A DNA stretch of 64,000 bases from NCBI RefSeq assembly GCF_000265385.1, contig NC_018013.1, positions 2,383,001-2,447,000 on the forward strand, given 5' to 3'. Position numbers and translations under genes: made by a program. Numbering within the stretch: the stretch's first letter is position 1; each line of letters begins with the position of its first letter. The DNA comes from Aequorivita sublithincola DSM 14238. GTDB lineage: Bacteria; Bacteroidota; Bacteroidia; Flavobacteriales; Flavobacteriaceae. Below the pieces are notes generated by a model. That model did no database searches. It worked only from the letters and a program-made list of their open reading frames with translations, and was not told the DNA's origin. Below, one piece after another: positions 27,846-36,454 of the stretch.

Positions 27846-28970
27846 TTGAACAATTCAGAATACTATATTTCACAAATTAAAGCTGAGATTAAATATTTTC
27901 CAAAAACCATCAGCTATTTCTTTTCAAAAAAGAAAAGGGCTATATATATTGGGTGTATCGGGCAGGGAAATCTAGGAGATGAAGCGGTTTATTTGGCTAT
28001 TCAAAAGCTTTTACAAGAAAAGGTTTACATTTATCCAATTTCCTATACAAAACCAAGTTCAGGTAGATATTTAAGGAATTGGTTATTTAAAAAACCAGAC
28101 TTGATAATATTGGGAGGGGGGACAATAATTAAAAAGAAAAAGACAGAAAGTTATTTAAGATTGTTTTATGAGTATCATAATAGATTTCCTGATGCTAAAT
28201 TAGCTGTATATGGGGCTGGAGTAGCTGATCCAGCTCTCGCTGCTGAAATCGGCTTTCCAACAGATGTTTCTAATTGGAGTATTATCTTGAATAAATGCTG
28301 TTTTATTGGCGTGCGCGGGAAACTGTCACAATCCATTTTGCAAAACGATTGGAATATTACTTCTGAAATTAATATTTTGCAAGATCCGGCATTGTATTTT
28401 AAGAGAAAAAAATTAATATCAAAAAGAAACGAGAAAAGAATAGGTATAAATTTTTGCAACATAATTGGACGTATCTATGGTTTGGATCAAACTGCTGTTG
28501 AATTATTTGCGTTAGAATTAGTAAATAAACTTATTGAAGAAGGATGGAATATATTTTTATACCCCACAACACAGAGCGACATGCCTTATATGCAAAAAAT
28601 TCTTGGACCAAAACTATTATCAAAATTAGAAGTTTATAATGATTTTGAGAATATTGACAAGTCACTTTCATTTTTAGAAAGTTTGGATGTATTTATTGGT
28701 CAACGGTTGCATTCTATAATCTTTTCTGCTGTATCTTATACGCCTTTTCATGCAATAGAATACGAATCTAAAACATCAGATTTTTTAGGTAGTTTAGGTA
28801 TGATGAATGTCTCTACTCGAACTGACAAACTGGACGTTAATGAAGTTATGCTTAAAGTCAATTTCTTATATGGAGATTTGGAAAATAAACAAATGGAACT
28901 ATTTGAATTAGTGCGAATTGCATACGAAGAACAAATATCAATTTCTAAAAAATTATTGAATAAATTATAG
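27846..28970 (+). CDS. Polysaccharide pyruvyltransferase family protein
   Basis: The 374-residue protein starts at TTG. It has IYIGCIGQGNLGDEAVYLAIQKLL, IILGGGTIIKKKK, and GVRGKLSQSIL, followed by the C-terminal VFIGQRLHSIIFSAVSYTPFHAIEYESKTSDFL motif. These are hallmarks of the WcaK/CsaB-like family, which transfers pyruvate from PEP to make ketals on glycans, although some members have other roles. It lies between an acyltransferase and a GT4. Confidence 0.87.
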   Translation: MNNSEYYISQIKAEIKYFPKTISYFFSKKKRAIYIGCIGQGNLGDEAVYLAIQKLLQEKVYIYPISYTKPSSGRYLRNWLFKKPDLIILGGGTIIKKKKTESYLRLFYEYHNRFPDAKLAVYGAGVADPALAAEIGFPTDVSNWSIILNKCCFIGVRGKLSQSILQNDWNITSEINILQDPALYFKRKKLISKRNEKRIGINFCNIIGRIYGLDQTAVELFALELVNKLIEEGWNIFLYPTTQSDMPYMQKILGPKLLSKLEVYNDFENIDKSLSFLESLDVFIGQRLHSIIFSAVSYTPFHAIEYESKTSDFLGSLGMMNVSTRTDKLDVNEVMLKVNFLYGDLENKQMELFELVRIAYEEQISISKKLLNKL

Positions 28971-28972
28971 TT

Positions 28973-30103
28973 TTGAAATCAATCTCACTACTTCATCCCT
29001 TCTCCGCCAAAGCAATTGGTCTAAGTGAAAGAGATATTTTCTTTTCGCATAGCAAACCCCATGAAAAGGCATTGCTAAAGTTGCAAAAGGAAGGGTATGA
29101 AGTCTCTATAGATTATTTTACAGGCAGTCTTCTTCCTTTTACCAAAAAAATCGGAGATATAAAAAAACGCTTTTGGCCTATAACCAAACCTCTTATAAAA
29201 AAAAGACACGGGTGGAGGAAACAACATTCTCTTTTTCATTATTGGAATTCTTTTTTTAACGCTCCAGATTTAACCATCATCAATATGTCTGGCCACGGGA
29301 GTCTGTATTGTTTTAAACTTGCAAAAATGTTGTTGAAAAAACAGAAATCCTATATCACTATGATTGGAGGAATTCATGTTTCTGAGGATTTGAGTGGGAA
29401 AGAATACTATGAAAATGCTCATCACATTATTGTACATACAGAAGTTCAAAAAAAACAATTGCTGCAAAAAGAGATTTTTAAAAACCTGAATATTCAGGTA
29501 ATGCCTTTGGGGATTGATACCGCTGTTTTTACGCCCAAGAAGAAAACTTCAAACACGCTTGAACTACTCTTTGTAGGCCGTATTTCGCGATTGAAACAAA
29601 TAGAGCTTTGCCTTAAAACCTTAGCCTTTCTTATTAAAAACCAAGACAAAGAGGTTTCGCTAACTATTGTTGGTCCTATAAGTGATGAAATTTATTTCGG
29701 AGAACTTAAAGCATTGGCAGAACATTTAAAAATAACAGAAAGGATAAAATTTGTAGGATCTATAGAGCAAAAGGAGCTAGTGCCCTATTATCAAAATGCA
29801 AATCTTCTATTGTTACCAAGTGCCCATGAATCTTTTGGGATGGTAATGGTAGAAGCGATGGCTTGCGGTACTCCTGTTGCAGCATTATTGGGTTCTGGCG
29901 GTCCTGATGAAATTATCGAAAATAGCTTAAATGGAATATTAGTTTCTAAAGAAAATTATGCAGAGAATATTTTGAATTATTTTAAGGATAAGGAAATTGA
30001 AGTTCGATTAAGTAAAAATGCAAGAGAAATGGCAGTTCAAAAATGGAGTCTTTCCCAAACAGAAAATGCTCTGCGTAATTCCGTGAACCAAGTTTTTCGT
30101 TAA
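28973..30103 (+). CDS. Glycosyltransferase family 4
   Basis: The 376-residue GT-B enzyme starts at TTG, 2 bp after the previous stop. The C-terminal half contains ELLFVGRISRLKQIELCLK, LLLPSAHESFGMVMVEAMACGTPVAALLGSGGPDEII, with the E-x7-E motif of retaining GT4 enzymes. Its N-terminus is duplicated in the chimeric gene at 26353, so the two shared an ancestor or exchanged sequence. Confidence 0.92.
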   Translation: MKSISLLHPFSAKAIGLSERDIFFSHSKPHEKALLKLQKEGYEVSIDYFTGSLLPFTKKIGDIKKRFWPITKPLIKKRHGWRKQHSLFHYWNSFFNAPDLTIINMSGHGSLYCFKLAKMLLKKQKSYITMIGGIHVSEDLSGKEYYENAHHIIVHTEVQKKQLLQKEIFKNLNIQVMPLGIDTAVFTPKKKTSNTLELLFVGRISRLKQIELCLKTLAFLIKNQDKEVSLTIVGPISDEIYFGELKALAEHLKITERIKFVGSIEQKELVPYYQNANLLLLPSAHESFGMVMVEAMACGTPVAALLGSGGPDEIIENSLNGILVSKENYAENILNYFKDKEIEVRLSKNAREMAVQKWSLSQTENALRNSVNQVFR

Positions 30104-30108
30104 TTTGT

Positions 30109-31248
30109 ATGATGAAGCAAATCTGCACTGTCATCATACATACCCCCCAGGAACTCAATCATTCCTCTTACATTCATACAGGCCTTTATGAATTGGAACA
30201 GAGGGGGCTTATAGCAGTTAAAGTAAAACTATCCATCAAGAAAAACTTAGGTGTGTTAACAGTTCGTGAAAATGGTGAAATATCAAAATCAATTGGATCC
30301 CACCCTAAAACTTCTTTCTATACTTTGGTAGATAATACTACAAATAAAAAAATAAGTTTTGCCACAGATCTATATGATTTTGCGGAGTATTTTTCAGAAG
30401 AAGCATTAGAAAATTGCAACTTTTATTTTAAAAGAAATTTTGAAAGTAGGTTTGTAAATCCAATACAATTGAAGACTAAAGCAAAAATCTGCAAGCTGGG
30501 TATCACATTTGGTGTTCATTCGGAATATAAACACGACGACTTCAAGTTTTTTTCAGCTCTTTTTTTGGCTAACCTTAGGCTAAATATTAAATGGGATCGA
30601 AATTTTTTAAAGCGAATTATTAAGACATTAAAGGCTCAAAAAAGACATTGGGAGTTTATAAATACTTCCAGAAACATAAACCGATTTGAAGATTATAGAA
30701 AAGCTATAGTTAACAACATAATGTTCCAAACCCGATGTTTTCTTCACGAAAATGATTTAGATGTAAAGCAAATCCATCAACAGCGTTATCATCTTATAAA
30801 ACTATTGCAACAAAACTTTCCAGATACATTTCTGGGCGGTTTTGTGCCCTCCAAAATTGCGAATGAAAATTACGGCGATGCCCTAACCAATGTTCCCACC
30901 GCCCCTGAGGAATATTTGGATGCCCTGAAAAAGGCAAAAATAGTGATCTATACGCGCGGTTTGGCAAATTCTCCCGCTTGGAAGATGGCGGAGTATCTTT
31001 CTCAGGGAAAGGTAATTATAGCAGAACCACTTACCGCTGAACTGCCCTTTTCCCTGATAGAAGGAAAGGAACTGTTGTATTTTAAAAGCGATGCAGAGCT
31101 TATTGAAAAAATAAAATTGATTATAGAAGACGAAGCGCTTGCTGCTGCACTTTCAACAAATGCGCGCGCCTATTTTGAAACACATATACATCCTGTTCAA
31201 AATACAAAACGTATCTTGGAGCTTATGCTACAAAGACCCTTAGATTAA
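30109..31248 (+). CDS. Putative GT-B-type glycosyltransferase, family unclear
   Basis: The 379-residue protein has no family I can name with certainty. The C-terminal third reads FPDTFLGGFVPSKIANENYGDAL, then YLDALKKAKIVIYTRGLANSPAWKMAEYLSQGKVIIAEPL and ends with NARAYFETHIHP. That is the pattern of the sugar-nucleotide half of GT-B enzymes and exostosin-like proteins. The N-terminal half (HTPQELNHSSYIHTGLYELE) resembles GT4 acceptor domains. Position inside the glycosyltransferase run supports the call. Confidence 0.6.
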   Translation: MMKQICTVIIHTPQELNHSSYIHTGLYELEQRGLIAVKVKLSIKKNLGVLTVRENGEISKSIGSHPKTSFYTLVDNTTNKKISFATDLYDFAEYFSEEALENCNFYFKRNFESRFVNPIQLKTKAKICKLGITFGVHSEYKHDDFKFFSALFLANLRLNIKWDRNFLKRIIKTLKAQKRHWEFINTSRNINRFEDYRKAIVNNIMFQTRCFLHENDLDVKQIHQQRYHLIKLLQQNFPDTFLGGFVPSKIANENYGDALTNVPTAPEEYLDALKKAKIVIYTRGLANSPAWKMAEYLSQGKVIIAEPLTAELPFSLIEGKELLYFKSDAELIEKIKLIIEDEALAAALSTNARAYFETHIHPVQNTKRILELMLQRPLD

Positions 31249-31250
31249 TT

Positions 31251-32273
31251 ATGAATATCTTTTTAATCCATCATCGTTCAAAACACCACGCAGCTAACTC
31301 TGGTTACGGCAGATTGGTGGATTATTTGGAAGCCAAAGTGGTATATGGCACTACCAAGTTTCCGTTTCGAATTGCTAAAGTTTTGGCGGGATTTCATTCC
31401 CAGAATTTAGGAAATTATAATGTTGGGAGTGTATTAAAGGCAATTGAACTTTATAAACTACTCATAAAACATAAAGCAGAAACAAATGTTGTCCACTTTT
31501 TAAATGGTGAACGCGATATTCGGCATTTGGGTTTTTTTAAAAGCAACTTTCCAAACACAAAATTCTGCGCCACTTTTCATAAACCCCCAGAAATATTAAA
31601 AAAAACGATTACGGATGTTTCAGCATTGCGAAAACTGGATGCCGCAATAGCTGTTGGTGCAAATCAAGTGGGTTTTTTAAAAGAATGGTTGCAATTGGAT
31701 AATGTGGTCTATATTCCTCACGGAATTGATACGCTATTCTTTGTGCCAGATACTTCAATTAAAAAAAAGAACACACTGCTATTTGTGGGGCAGCACCTTC
31801 GTGATTTTCATACGTTTAACAAAACCGTTCCAAAACTCGCCGCAGAAATAACCGACTTGCAGATTAATGTAGTTGTTCACCCTGCATATAGTAGCAAGAT
31901 TGAGCCACGTAGTTATATAAATATTTTATCAGAAGTAAATGACGAGCAGCTACGAACACTATATCAACAAGCTAATCTTTTGTATTTGCCTATGCTGGAA
32001 AGTACGGCCTGCAATTCTCTTTTGGAAGCAATGGCTTGCGGGCTTCCTGTTATAACGAGCGATGTTGGGGGCAATGCGGAGTATTTTAAAAACACTTCCA
32101 ATGTTTTGGTTGAAAGTGGAAATATCGATGGCTTTATTGATGAAACAGTAGGTTTATTGCAGGATGAATCTCGCTTGATTAAAATGGGTAAATTATTAAG
32201 AGAAAGAGCAATTGTAATGGATTGGATAAAAGTTGCTTCTGAAGTAACTAATTTTTATAAAATGATTATATGA
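31251..32273 (+). CDS. Glycosyltransferase family 4
   Basis: The 340-residue GT-B enzyme opens IFLIHHRSKHHAANSGYGRLVDYL. It continues FCATFHKPPEIL, VYIPHGIDTLFF, TLLFVGQHLRDF and LYLPMLESTACNSLLEAMACGLPVITSDVGGNAEYF. The last is the GT4 E-x7-E donor site. It overlaps the next gene by 4 bp (ATGA). Confidence 0.92.
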   Translation: MNIFLIHHRSKHHAANSGYGRLVDYLEAKVVYGTTKFPFRIAKVLAGFHSQNLGNYNVGSVLKAIELYKLLIKHKAETNVVHFLNGERDIRHLGFFKSNFPNTKFCATFHKPPEILKKTITDVSALRKLDAAIAVGANQVGFLKEWLQLDNVVYIPHGIDTLFFVPDTSIKKKNTLLFVGQHLRDFHTFNKTVPKLAAEITDLQINVVVHPAYSSKIEPRSYINILSEVNDEQLRTLYQQANLLYLPMLESTACNSLLEAMACGLPVITSDVGGNAEYFKNTSNVLVESGNIDGFIDETVGLLQDESRLIKMGKLLRERAIVMDWIKVASEVTNFYKMII

Positions 32274-33091
32274 AAAAAGGTTTTTTGTATGTTGCCAATC
32301 GACAAAAATTTGTTGATGAGGCTTTAATTTCGTCTCGATCTCTAAGGAGATTTAATAGGGAACCAATTTGTTTGGTTTGCACGAGTGATTTAGTCAGTCC
32401 ACAAGTTAAAGCTCATTTTGACGAGGTGATCGTTTTTGATGAAATGGAAAAGCATACATATCTTTCAAAAGTTATTGGCTTACAAAACACACCTTTCGAT
32501 AATACTATTTTTTTAGATTCAGATACGTTTATTACCGATACAATTTCAGAATTGTTTAAGATTTTGGAATTAGTTGATTTTGCAACGACACTTGAACAAA
32601 AATTACATACAACAAACATTTCAAATTTACAGTATAAAGAAATTTTTCCTGAGTTTAATAGTGGCGTTATAGTATTTCGAAATAATGAGACAATGAAAAA
32701 GGTATTAAAAGATTGGTTTCAGTTTTGTTTAGATAACAAAATGGGTAATGATATGCCAGGGTTACGCGAATCCGTTTTAATAAATTTTGATACTGTTCGA
32801 TTTTCAATTTTACCAAATCGTTATAATGAACATGGTTTTTCTACAATGCTTATCTTAGATCAAAAGGTTAAAATTATACACGAACGTCTAGGTTATAAAA
32901 GAGGTGTTACGACCCCTCATTTTATGGATATGGAATCCATGGATAGATTCGCAAAAAAAATAAATAAAGTAAAATATAAAAGACTCTATATTCCAAAAAT
33001 CGGGATTATATCTTATAGATGGAGTCCAACAAACTTACTTTTATTTATGAAAAAGAAACTAGGTTATAAACGAGTGTCAAAAAATAGATAA
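32270..33091 (+). CDS. GT-A fold glycosyltransferase-like protein
   Basis: The 273-residue protein opens KKGFLYVANRQKFVDEALISSRSLRRF. It has LSKVIGLQNTPFDNTIFLDSDTFITD, where DSD is the metal-binding DxD, and FPEFNSGVIVFRNN, a donor-side motif of GT8/GT77-like and nucleotide-diphospho-sugar transferase families. A His (TPHFMDMES) lies near the end. The exact CAZy family cannot be assigned by eye. Confidence 0.75.
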   Translation: MKKGFLYVANRQKFVDEALISSRSLRRFNREPICLVCTSDLVSPQVKAHFDEVIVFDEMEKHTYLSKVIGLQNTPFDNTIFLDSDTFITDTISELFKILELVDFATTLEQKLHTTNISNLQYKEIFPEFNSGVIVFRNNETMKKVLKDWFQFCLDNKMGNDMPGLRESVLINFDTVRFSILPNRYNEHGFSTMLILDQKVKIIHERLGYKRGVTTPHFMDMESMDRFAKKINKVKYKRLYIPKIGIISYRWSPTNLLLFMKKKLGYKRVSKNR

Positions 33092-33092
33092 T

Positions 33093-34283
33093 TTGTCTTT
33101 AAAAATAATAATCTTCGACGGTAGCTTTAAAACCACGCCATTTATCAATCGTTTGGTAAAAGGCCTAGCAGGAAACCATCAAGTTTATATTCTTGGTTTT
33201 AATGAAAAGTTATCGCAACCCATAGCTAGAGTAAATTATGTTTCCTTGGGAAGCAATCAAAACAAGTTGAATTTTGCATTGACCACTTTGAGCACAATTT
33301 TGAAATCTAACAAATTCAATTTATTTTTTCCTTCACTTAAAAAATTATTACAAGGCGAGCGCCAAGAATTACAGCAACAAAATTTAGACTTGGTACTTAA
33401 AAACATTTCACCAGACGTTATTCATTTACAGTGGCCGTCTGTAATTCCTTGGTTTGAAGAAATCCTGCTGGAACAAAAAATTCCAGTAATATTGAGCCAG
33501 CGCGGTTTTCATAACAACGTCCGTCCTTTTGTGGATGATGGGAATTTTGAATATCTAAAGAAATGGTATCCTAAAATAGCTGGGTTTCATTCCGTTTCTA
33601 AAGCTATTGCAGTCAAGGGTGACAAGATTTTGAGTTCCCCAAAAAAAGTAGATAGCGTGGTTTATACAGGATTGTCTTTTGATGAAATATCTTTTTCTAA
33701 AACCTACAAGATTTCAGATCAATTGAAAATGCTTTCAATAGGTAGGACTCATTGGAAAAAAGGATATGATTATGCCTTGCGTTCTTGTAAATTATTGAAA
33801 GAAAGGAATATTGCTTTTAGTTACACCATTATTGGTGGAGCAGGTGATGAGGAGTTGCAATTTTTGATTGATGATCTTGGGTTGCAGGATTGTGTGTTTC
33901 TTCAAAAACGCATACCACAGAAAGAAGTTTTTAAGCTAATGCTAGAGACTTCTTTGCTTTTGATGCCAAGTTTGGAAGAAGGGATTCCGAATGTAGTGGT
34001 GGAGGCTATGGCTATTGGTCTGCCTGTAATAAGTTCTGATTGTGGAGGTGTTCCTGAATTGATAGAACAGGGAGTAACTGGGTGGATGGTGCCTACTAGA
34101 GATGCTGAAGCTATGGCAAACGCAATTATAAATTTTCAGGAATTACCATTAGAAAATATTGAAAGGGTTAGAGTTGAGGCTCGAAGGAAGGTTGAGCGGC
34201 AGCATGATGAGAGGCTTATGATTGTTGGGATGGAGGAGTTGTATTATAAAACCCTCCGTCCGCTAGCGGACACCATCCTTTGA
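33093..34283 (+). CDS. Glycosyltransferase family 4 with a repeat-derived C-terminus
   Basis: The 396-residue GT-B enzyme starts at TTG. It has VILSQRGFHNNVRPF, MLSIGRTHWKKGYDYALRSC, and SLLLMPSLEEGIPNVVVEAMAIGLPVISSDCGGVPELI. The last 12 or so residues (KTLRPLADTIL) and the stop codon are encoded by the first bases of a 160-bp palindromic element starting near 34248, so insertion of the element replaced the original end. The catalytic core is intact. Confidence 0.92.
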   Translation: MSLKIIIFDGSFKTTPFINRLVKGLAGNHQVYILGFNEKLSQPIARVNYVSLGSNQNKLNFALTTLSTILKSNKFNLFFPSLKKLLQGERQELQQQNLDLVLKNISPDVIHLQWPSVIPWFEEILLEQKIPVILSQRGFHNNVRPFVDDGNFEYLKKWYPKIAGFHSVSKAIAVKGDKILSSPKKVDSVVYTGLSFDEISFSKTYKISDQLKMLSIGRTHWKKGYDYALRSCKLLKERNIAFSYTIIGGAGDEELQFLIDDLGLQDCVFLQKRIPQKEVFKLMLETSLLLMPSLEEGIPNVVVEAMAIGLPVISSDCGGVPELIEQGVTGWMVPTRDAEAMANAIINFQELPLENIERVRVEARRKVERQHDERLMIVGMEELYYKTLRPLADTIL

Positions 34284-34411
34284 AGGAAAGGGAGGAGCCT
34301 TTTTTAGCTAAAATCTAGATTTTAACTGAATTATTTTTAAGGTATCCAGCTAAAGCTCCCCTCTTTCCTTCAAAGAGGGGTGTCCCGCTTAGGCGGGACG
34401 GGGAGTTTTTT
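34248..34411. repeat. 160-bp palindromic element, left copy
   Basis: The element begins AAAACCCTCCGTCCGC and ends GCGGGACGGGGAGTTTTTT. Inner arms also pair: cctttgaaggaaagggaggagc with gctcccctctttccttcaaag. Small hairpins cgctagcg and cccgcttaggcggg sit near the ends. The core gctaaaatctagattttaac is shared with the right copy. Confidence 0.88.
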
Positions 34412-34432
34412 GAACCCCTCATACATCAAATT

Positions 34433-34795
34433 TCATTTCTTAAAACTCCCTTTAATCTCCGCCAGTACAGAAGGCAATAAATCAAAAACCATTTTGTTTT
34501 CAAATCGTATCACTGTGAATCCCAACTCATTTAGTCGTGCAGTTCTAGCTGCGTCATATTCCTGCGCTTCAGGATTGAAATGCACTTGGCCATCCAGTTC
34601 AATAATCAACTTTTCTGAAGCACAGTAAAAATCCACAATAAAATTCTCGATGCTGTGCTGGCGAGTGAAGCGTATTCCTTCAAACTGTCGTGCTTTTAAT
34701 TTGGACCAAAGAAAAGCTTCCGCCGGAGTCATTTTTTCTCTTAATTCCTTACGGAATTGTTTGAGGTATTTTAAGGTGTGGATTTGTTTTTTCAT
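34433..34795 (-). CDS. DUF559 family endonuclease-like protein
   Basis: The 120-residue protein starts MKKQIHTLKYLKQFRKELREKMTPAE. It shows the DUF559 core: EAFLWSKLKARQFEGIRFTRQHSIENFIVDFYCASEKLIIELDGQVHF, then RTARLNELGFTVIRFENKMV. The conserved FIVDFYC...LIIELDG pattern is the D...ExD-type active site of restriction-like (Vsr-related) nucleases. It is encoded opposite to the polysaccharide genes and lies exactly between two copies of a 160-bp palindromic element, so it looks like cargo of a small mobile unit. The biological role of standalone DUF559 proteins is unknown. Confidence 0.88.
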   Translation of the reverse strand: MKKQIHTLKYLKQFRKELREKMTPAEAFLWSKLKARQFEGIRFTRQHSIENFIVDFYCASEKLIIELDGQVHFNPEAQEYDAARTARLNELGFTVIRFENKMVFDLLPSVLAEIKGSFKK

Positions 34796-34854
34796 GGTTG
34801 GTTACTTATGAAAATGGTTGTTTAAATTTAATGAAATTTGGGATAGGGTGCAAG

Positions 34855-35014
34855 AAACCCTCTGTCCGCAGGCGGACATCTCCCTTTTTGAAAGGGAGAA
34901 GCTTTTGTTTCTTGCTAAAATCAAGATTTTAACGGGATTATATTAATGGTACTAAACAAAAGCTCCCCTCTTGAAAAGAAGAGGGGTGGCAGCTATGCTG
35001 ACGGGGAGTTTTTT
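34855..35014. repeat. 160-bp palindromic element, right copy
   Basis: It has the same layout as 34248-34411: AAACCCTCTGTCCGCAGG at the left, the core gctaaaatcaagattttaac, gctcccctcttgaaaagaag, and ACGGGGAGTTTTTTG at the right. It is a direct repeat of the left copy, which places the DUF559 gene between them. Confidence 0.88.
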
Positions 35015-35065
35015 GAACCCCCAGTAAAATTATTTAATTACATTTACGCATCATAAAAAACCTCA

Positions 35066-36454
35066 ATGCCCACAATCAAAACCTCAATAATTCCAACCCA
35101 TCAACAATTCACAAAGGTCAACGCCCCACACGAACTGGACAGAAAGGCAATCTGCATTTTTGCGGCCACAGGTTTTTTTTTAGAGACTGACACCTATTGG
35201 AAAGATAAAAAAGTACTGCCCGCTGCTTCTGAAAATATTATTGATGAAAACGGTTTTTTAGTAGAAAGTAAACCTTGGTTTCAATGGCATTACAGTCCGC
35301 GAGATATAAGCTTTGAGACTGCATTGGAGGAATTCACCGCTCTATTTGATCAAATAACATCAGAACAACTTAAAGATTCAAAAGTAATTCTTCCGCTTTC
35401 GGGTGGATTGGATAGTCGTACGCAAGCTGTTGTTTTGGCAAAAATGAAAAACCCCGTTATAGCTTATAGTTATTCATTTAAGGGAGGTTTTTCAGAAAGT
35501 GGAATCGGTAAGAAAATCGCAAAGGTCTGTGGTTTCGATTTTAAGGAATTTACAATTGACTCTGGGTATCTATGGCCGAAACTGGAGGAGCTTGCAACTA
35601 TAAATAACTGCTATTCAGATTTTACCCATCCTCGCCAAATGGCGGTGCTGGAAGAATTTAAAAAGATGGAAGGTGTATTTTCGCTGGGGCATTGGGGAGA
35701 TGTACTTTTTGATAGAGGTGCTCCCGAAGGAGCAAGGGAAGAAGATCTTTTAGAAATTATTATGAAGAAAGTTGTGAAGAAGGGCGGAATGGAGCTCGCC
35801 ATAGCCCTTTGGCAAGAATGGGATCTTAATGGCGATTTTGAAAGTTACTTACGTGATAGAATAACTGAATTGCTTAATAAGATAACGATTGAGAATCCAA
35901 GTGCCAAACTACGCGCCTTTAAAAGCTTGTATTGGGCACCTCGGTGGACGTCGGTAAACCTTTCAGTTTTTGAGGAAGCACACCCAGTCACGTTACCATA
36001 TTACGACGATAGAATGTGTGCGTTTATTAGTACAGTTCCCGAGGAATATTTAGCGGATAGAAAGCTTCAAATAGCCTATATAAAACAACAAAACCCAGAT
36101 TTGGCAAAAATAACTTGGCAGGAACATAAACCGTTCAATCTTTACACTTTTGAAAATAACAAATCGCCAAACAATTTGCCTTACAGAATAGGAAATAAGT
36201 TGAAAAGGGAAGTAAAGAATAAAATGGGCAAACCTTATATTCAACGGAACTGGGAATTGCAATTTTTAGGAATGGAGAATGATGAAAAATTGCAGGAACA
36301 TTTGTTTGGAGAAAACATTCATCCTTTTATTTCCAAACCTTTACTAGCAAAATTTTATAACAACTTTAAAACAGTGGATGCTATAAAATATTCGCATCCC
36401 TTGAGTATGTTGCTTACTTTGGCGGTGTGGGATAAAAGCAGAAAAAATGCGTAA
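35066..36454 (+). CDS. Asparagine synthase-like amidotransferase without glutaminase domain
   Basis: The 462-residue protein contains the PP-loop ATP-binding motif LPLSGGLDSRTQAVVLAK (about residues 110-127) and the AsnB-like C-terminal fold. Further motifs are FSLGHWGDVLFDRG and HPVTLPYYDDRMCAFI. The N-terminus lacks the Cys2 glutaminase of AsnB. Such proteins occur in glycan loci, where some amidate uronic acids or other sugars. The upstream TviB/TviC pair could supply a uronic acid as substrate; that connection is inference. It overlaps the next GT4 by 8 bp. Confidence 0.8.
   Translation: MPTIKTSIIPTHQQFTKVNAPHELDRKAICIFAATGFFLETDTYWKDKKVLPAASENIIDENGFLVESKPWFQWHYSPRDISFETALEEFTALFDQITSEQLKDSKVILPLSGGLDSRTQAVVLAKMKNPVIAYSYSFKGGFSESGIGKKIAKVCGFDFKEFTIDSGYLWPKLEELATINNCYSDFTHPRQMAVLEEFKKMEGVFSLGHWGDVLFDRGAPEGAREEDLLEIIMKKVVKKGGMELAIALWQEWDLNGDFESYLRDRITELLNKITIENPSAKLRAFKSLYWAPRWTSVNLSVFEEAHPVTLPYYDDRMCAFISTVPEEYLADRKLQIAYIKQQNPDLAKITWQEHKPFNLYTFENNKSPNNLPYRIGNKLKREVKNKMGKPYIQRNWELQFLGMENDEKLQEHLFGENIHPFISKPLLAKFYNNFKTVDAIKYSHPLSMLLTLAVWDKSRKNA

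Noticed and set aside
34380..34628. Plus-strand frame of 82 codons
   Set aside because: Opposite to the DUF559 gene and partly inside the palindromic element; no independent support.
34248..35014. Insertion sequence with transposase
   Set aside because: No transposase, resolvase or integrase is present; the only gene is a DUF559 nuclease, so a conventional IS label is not supported.
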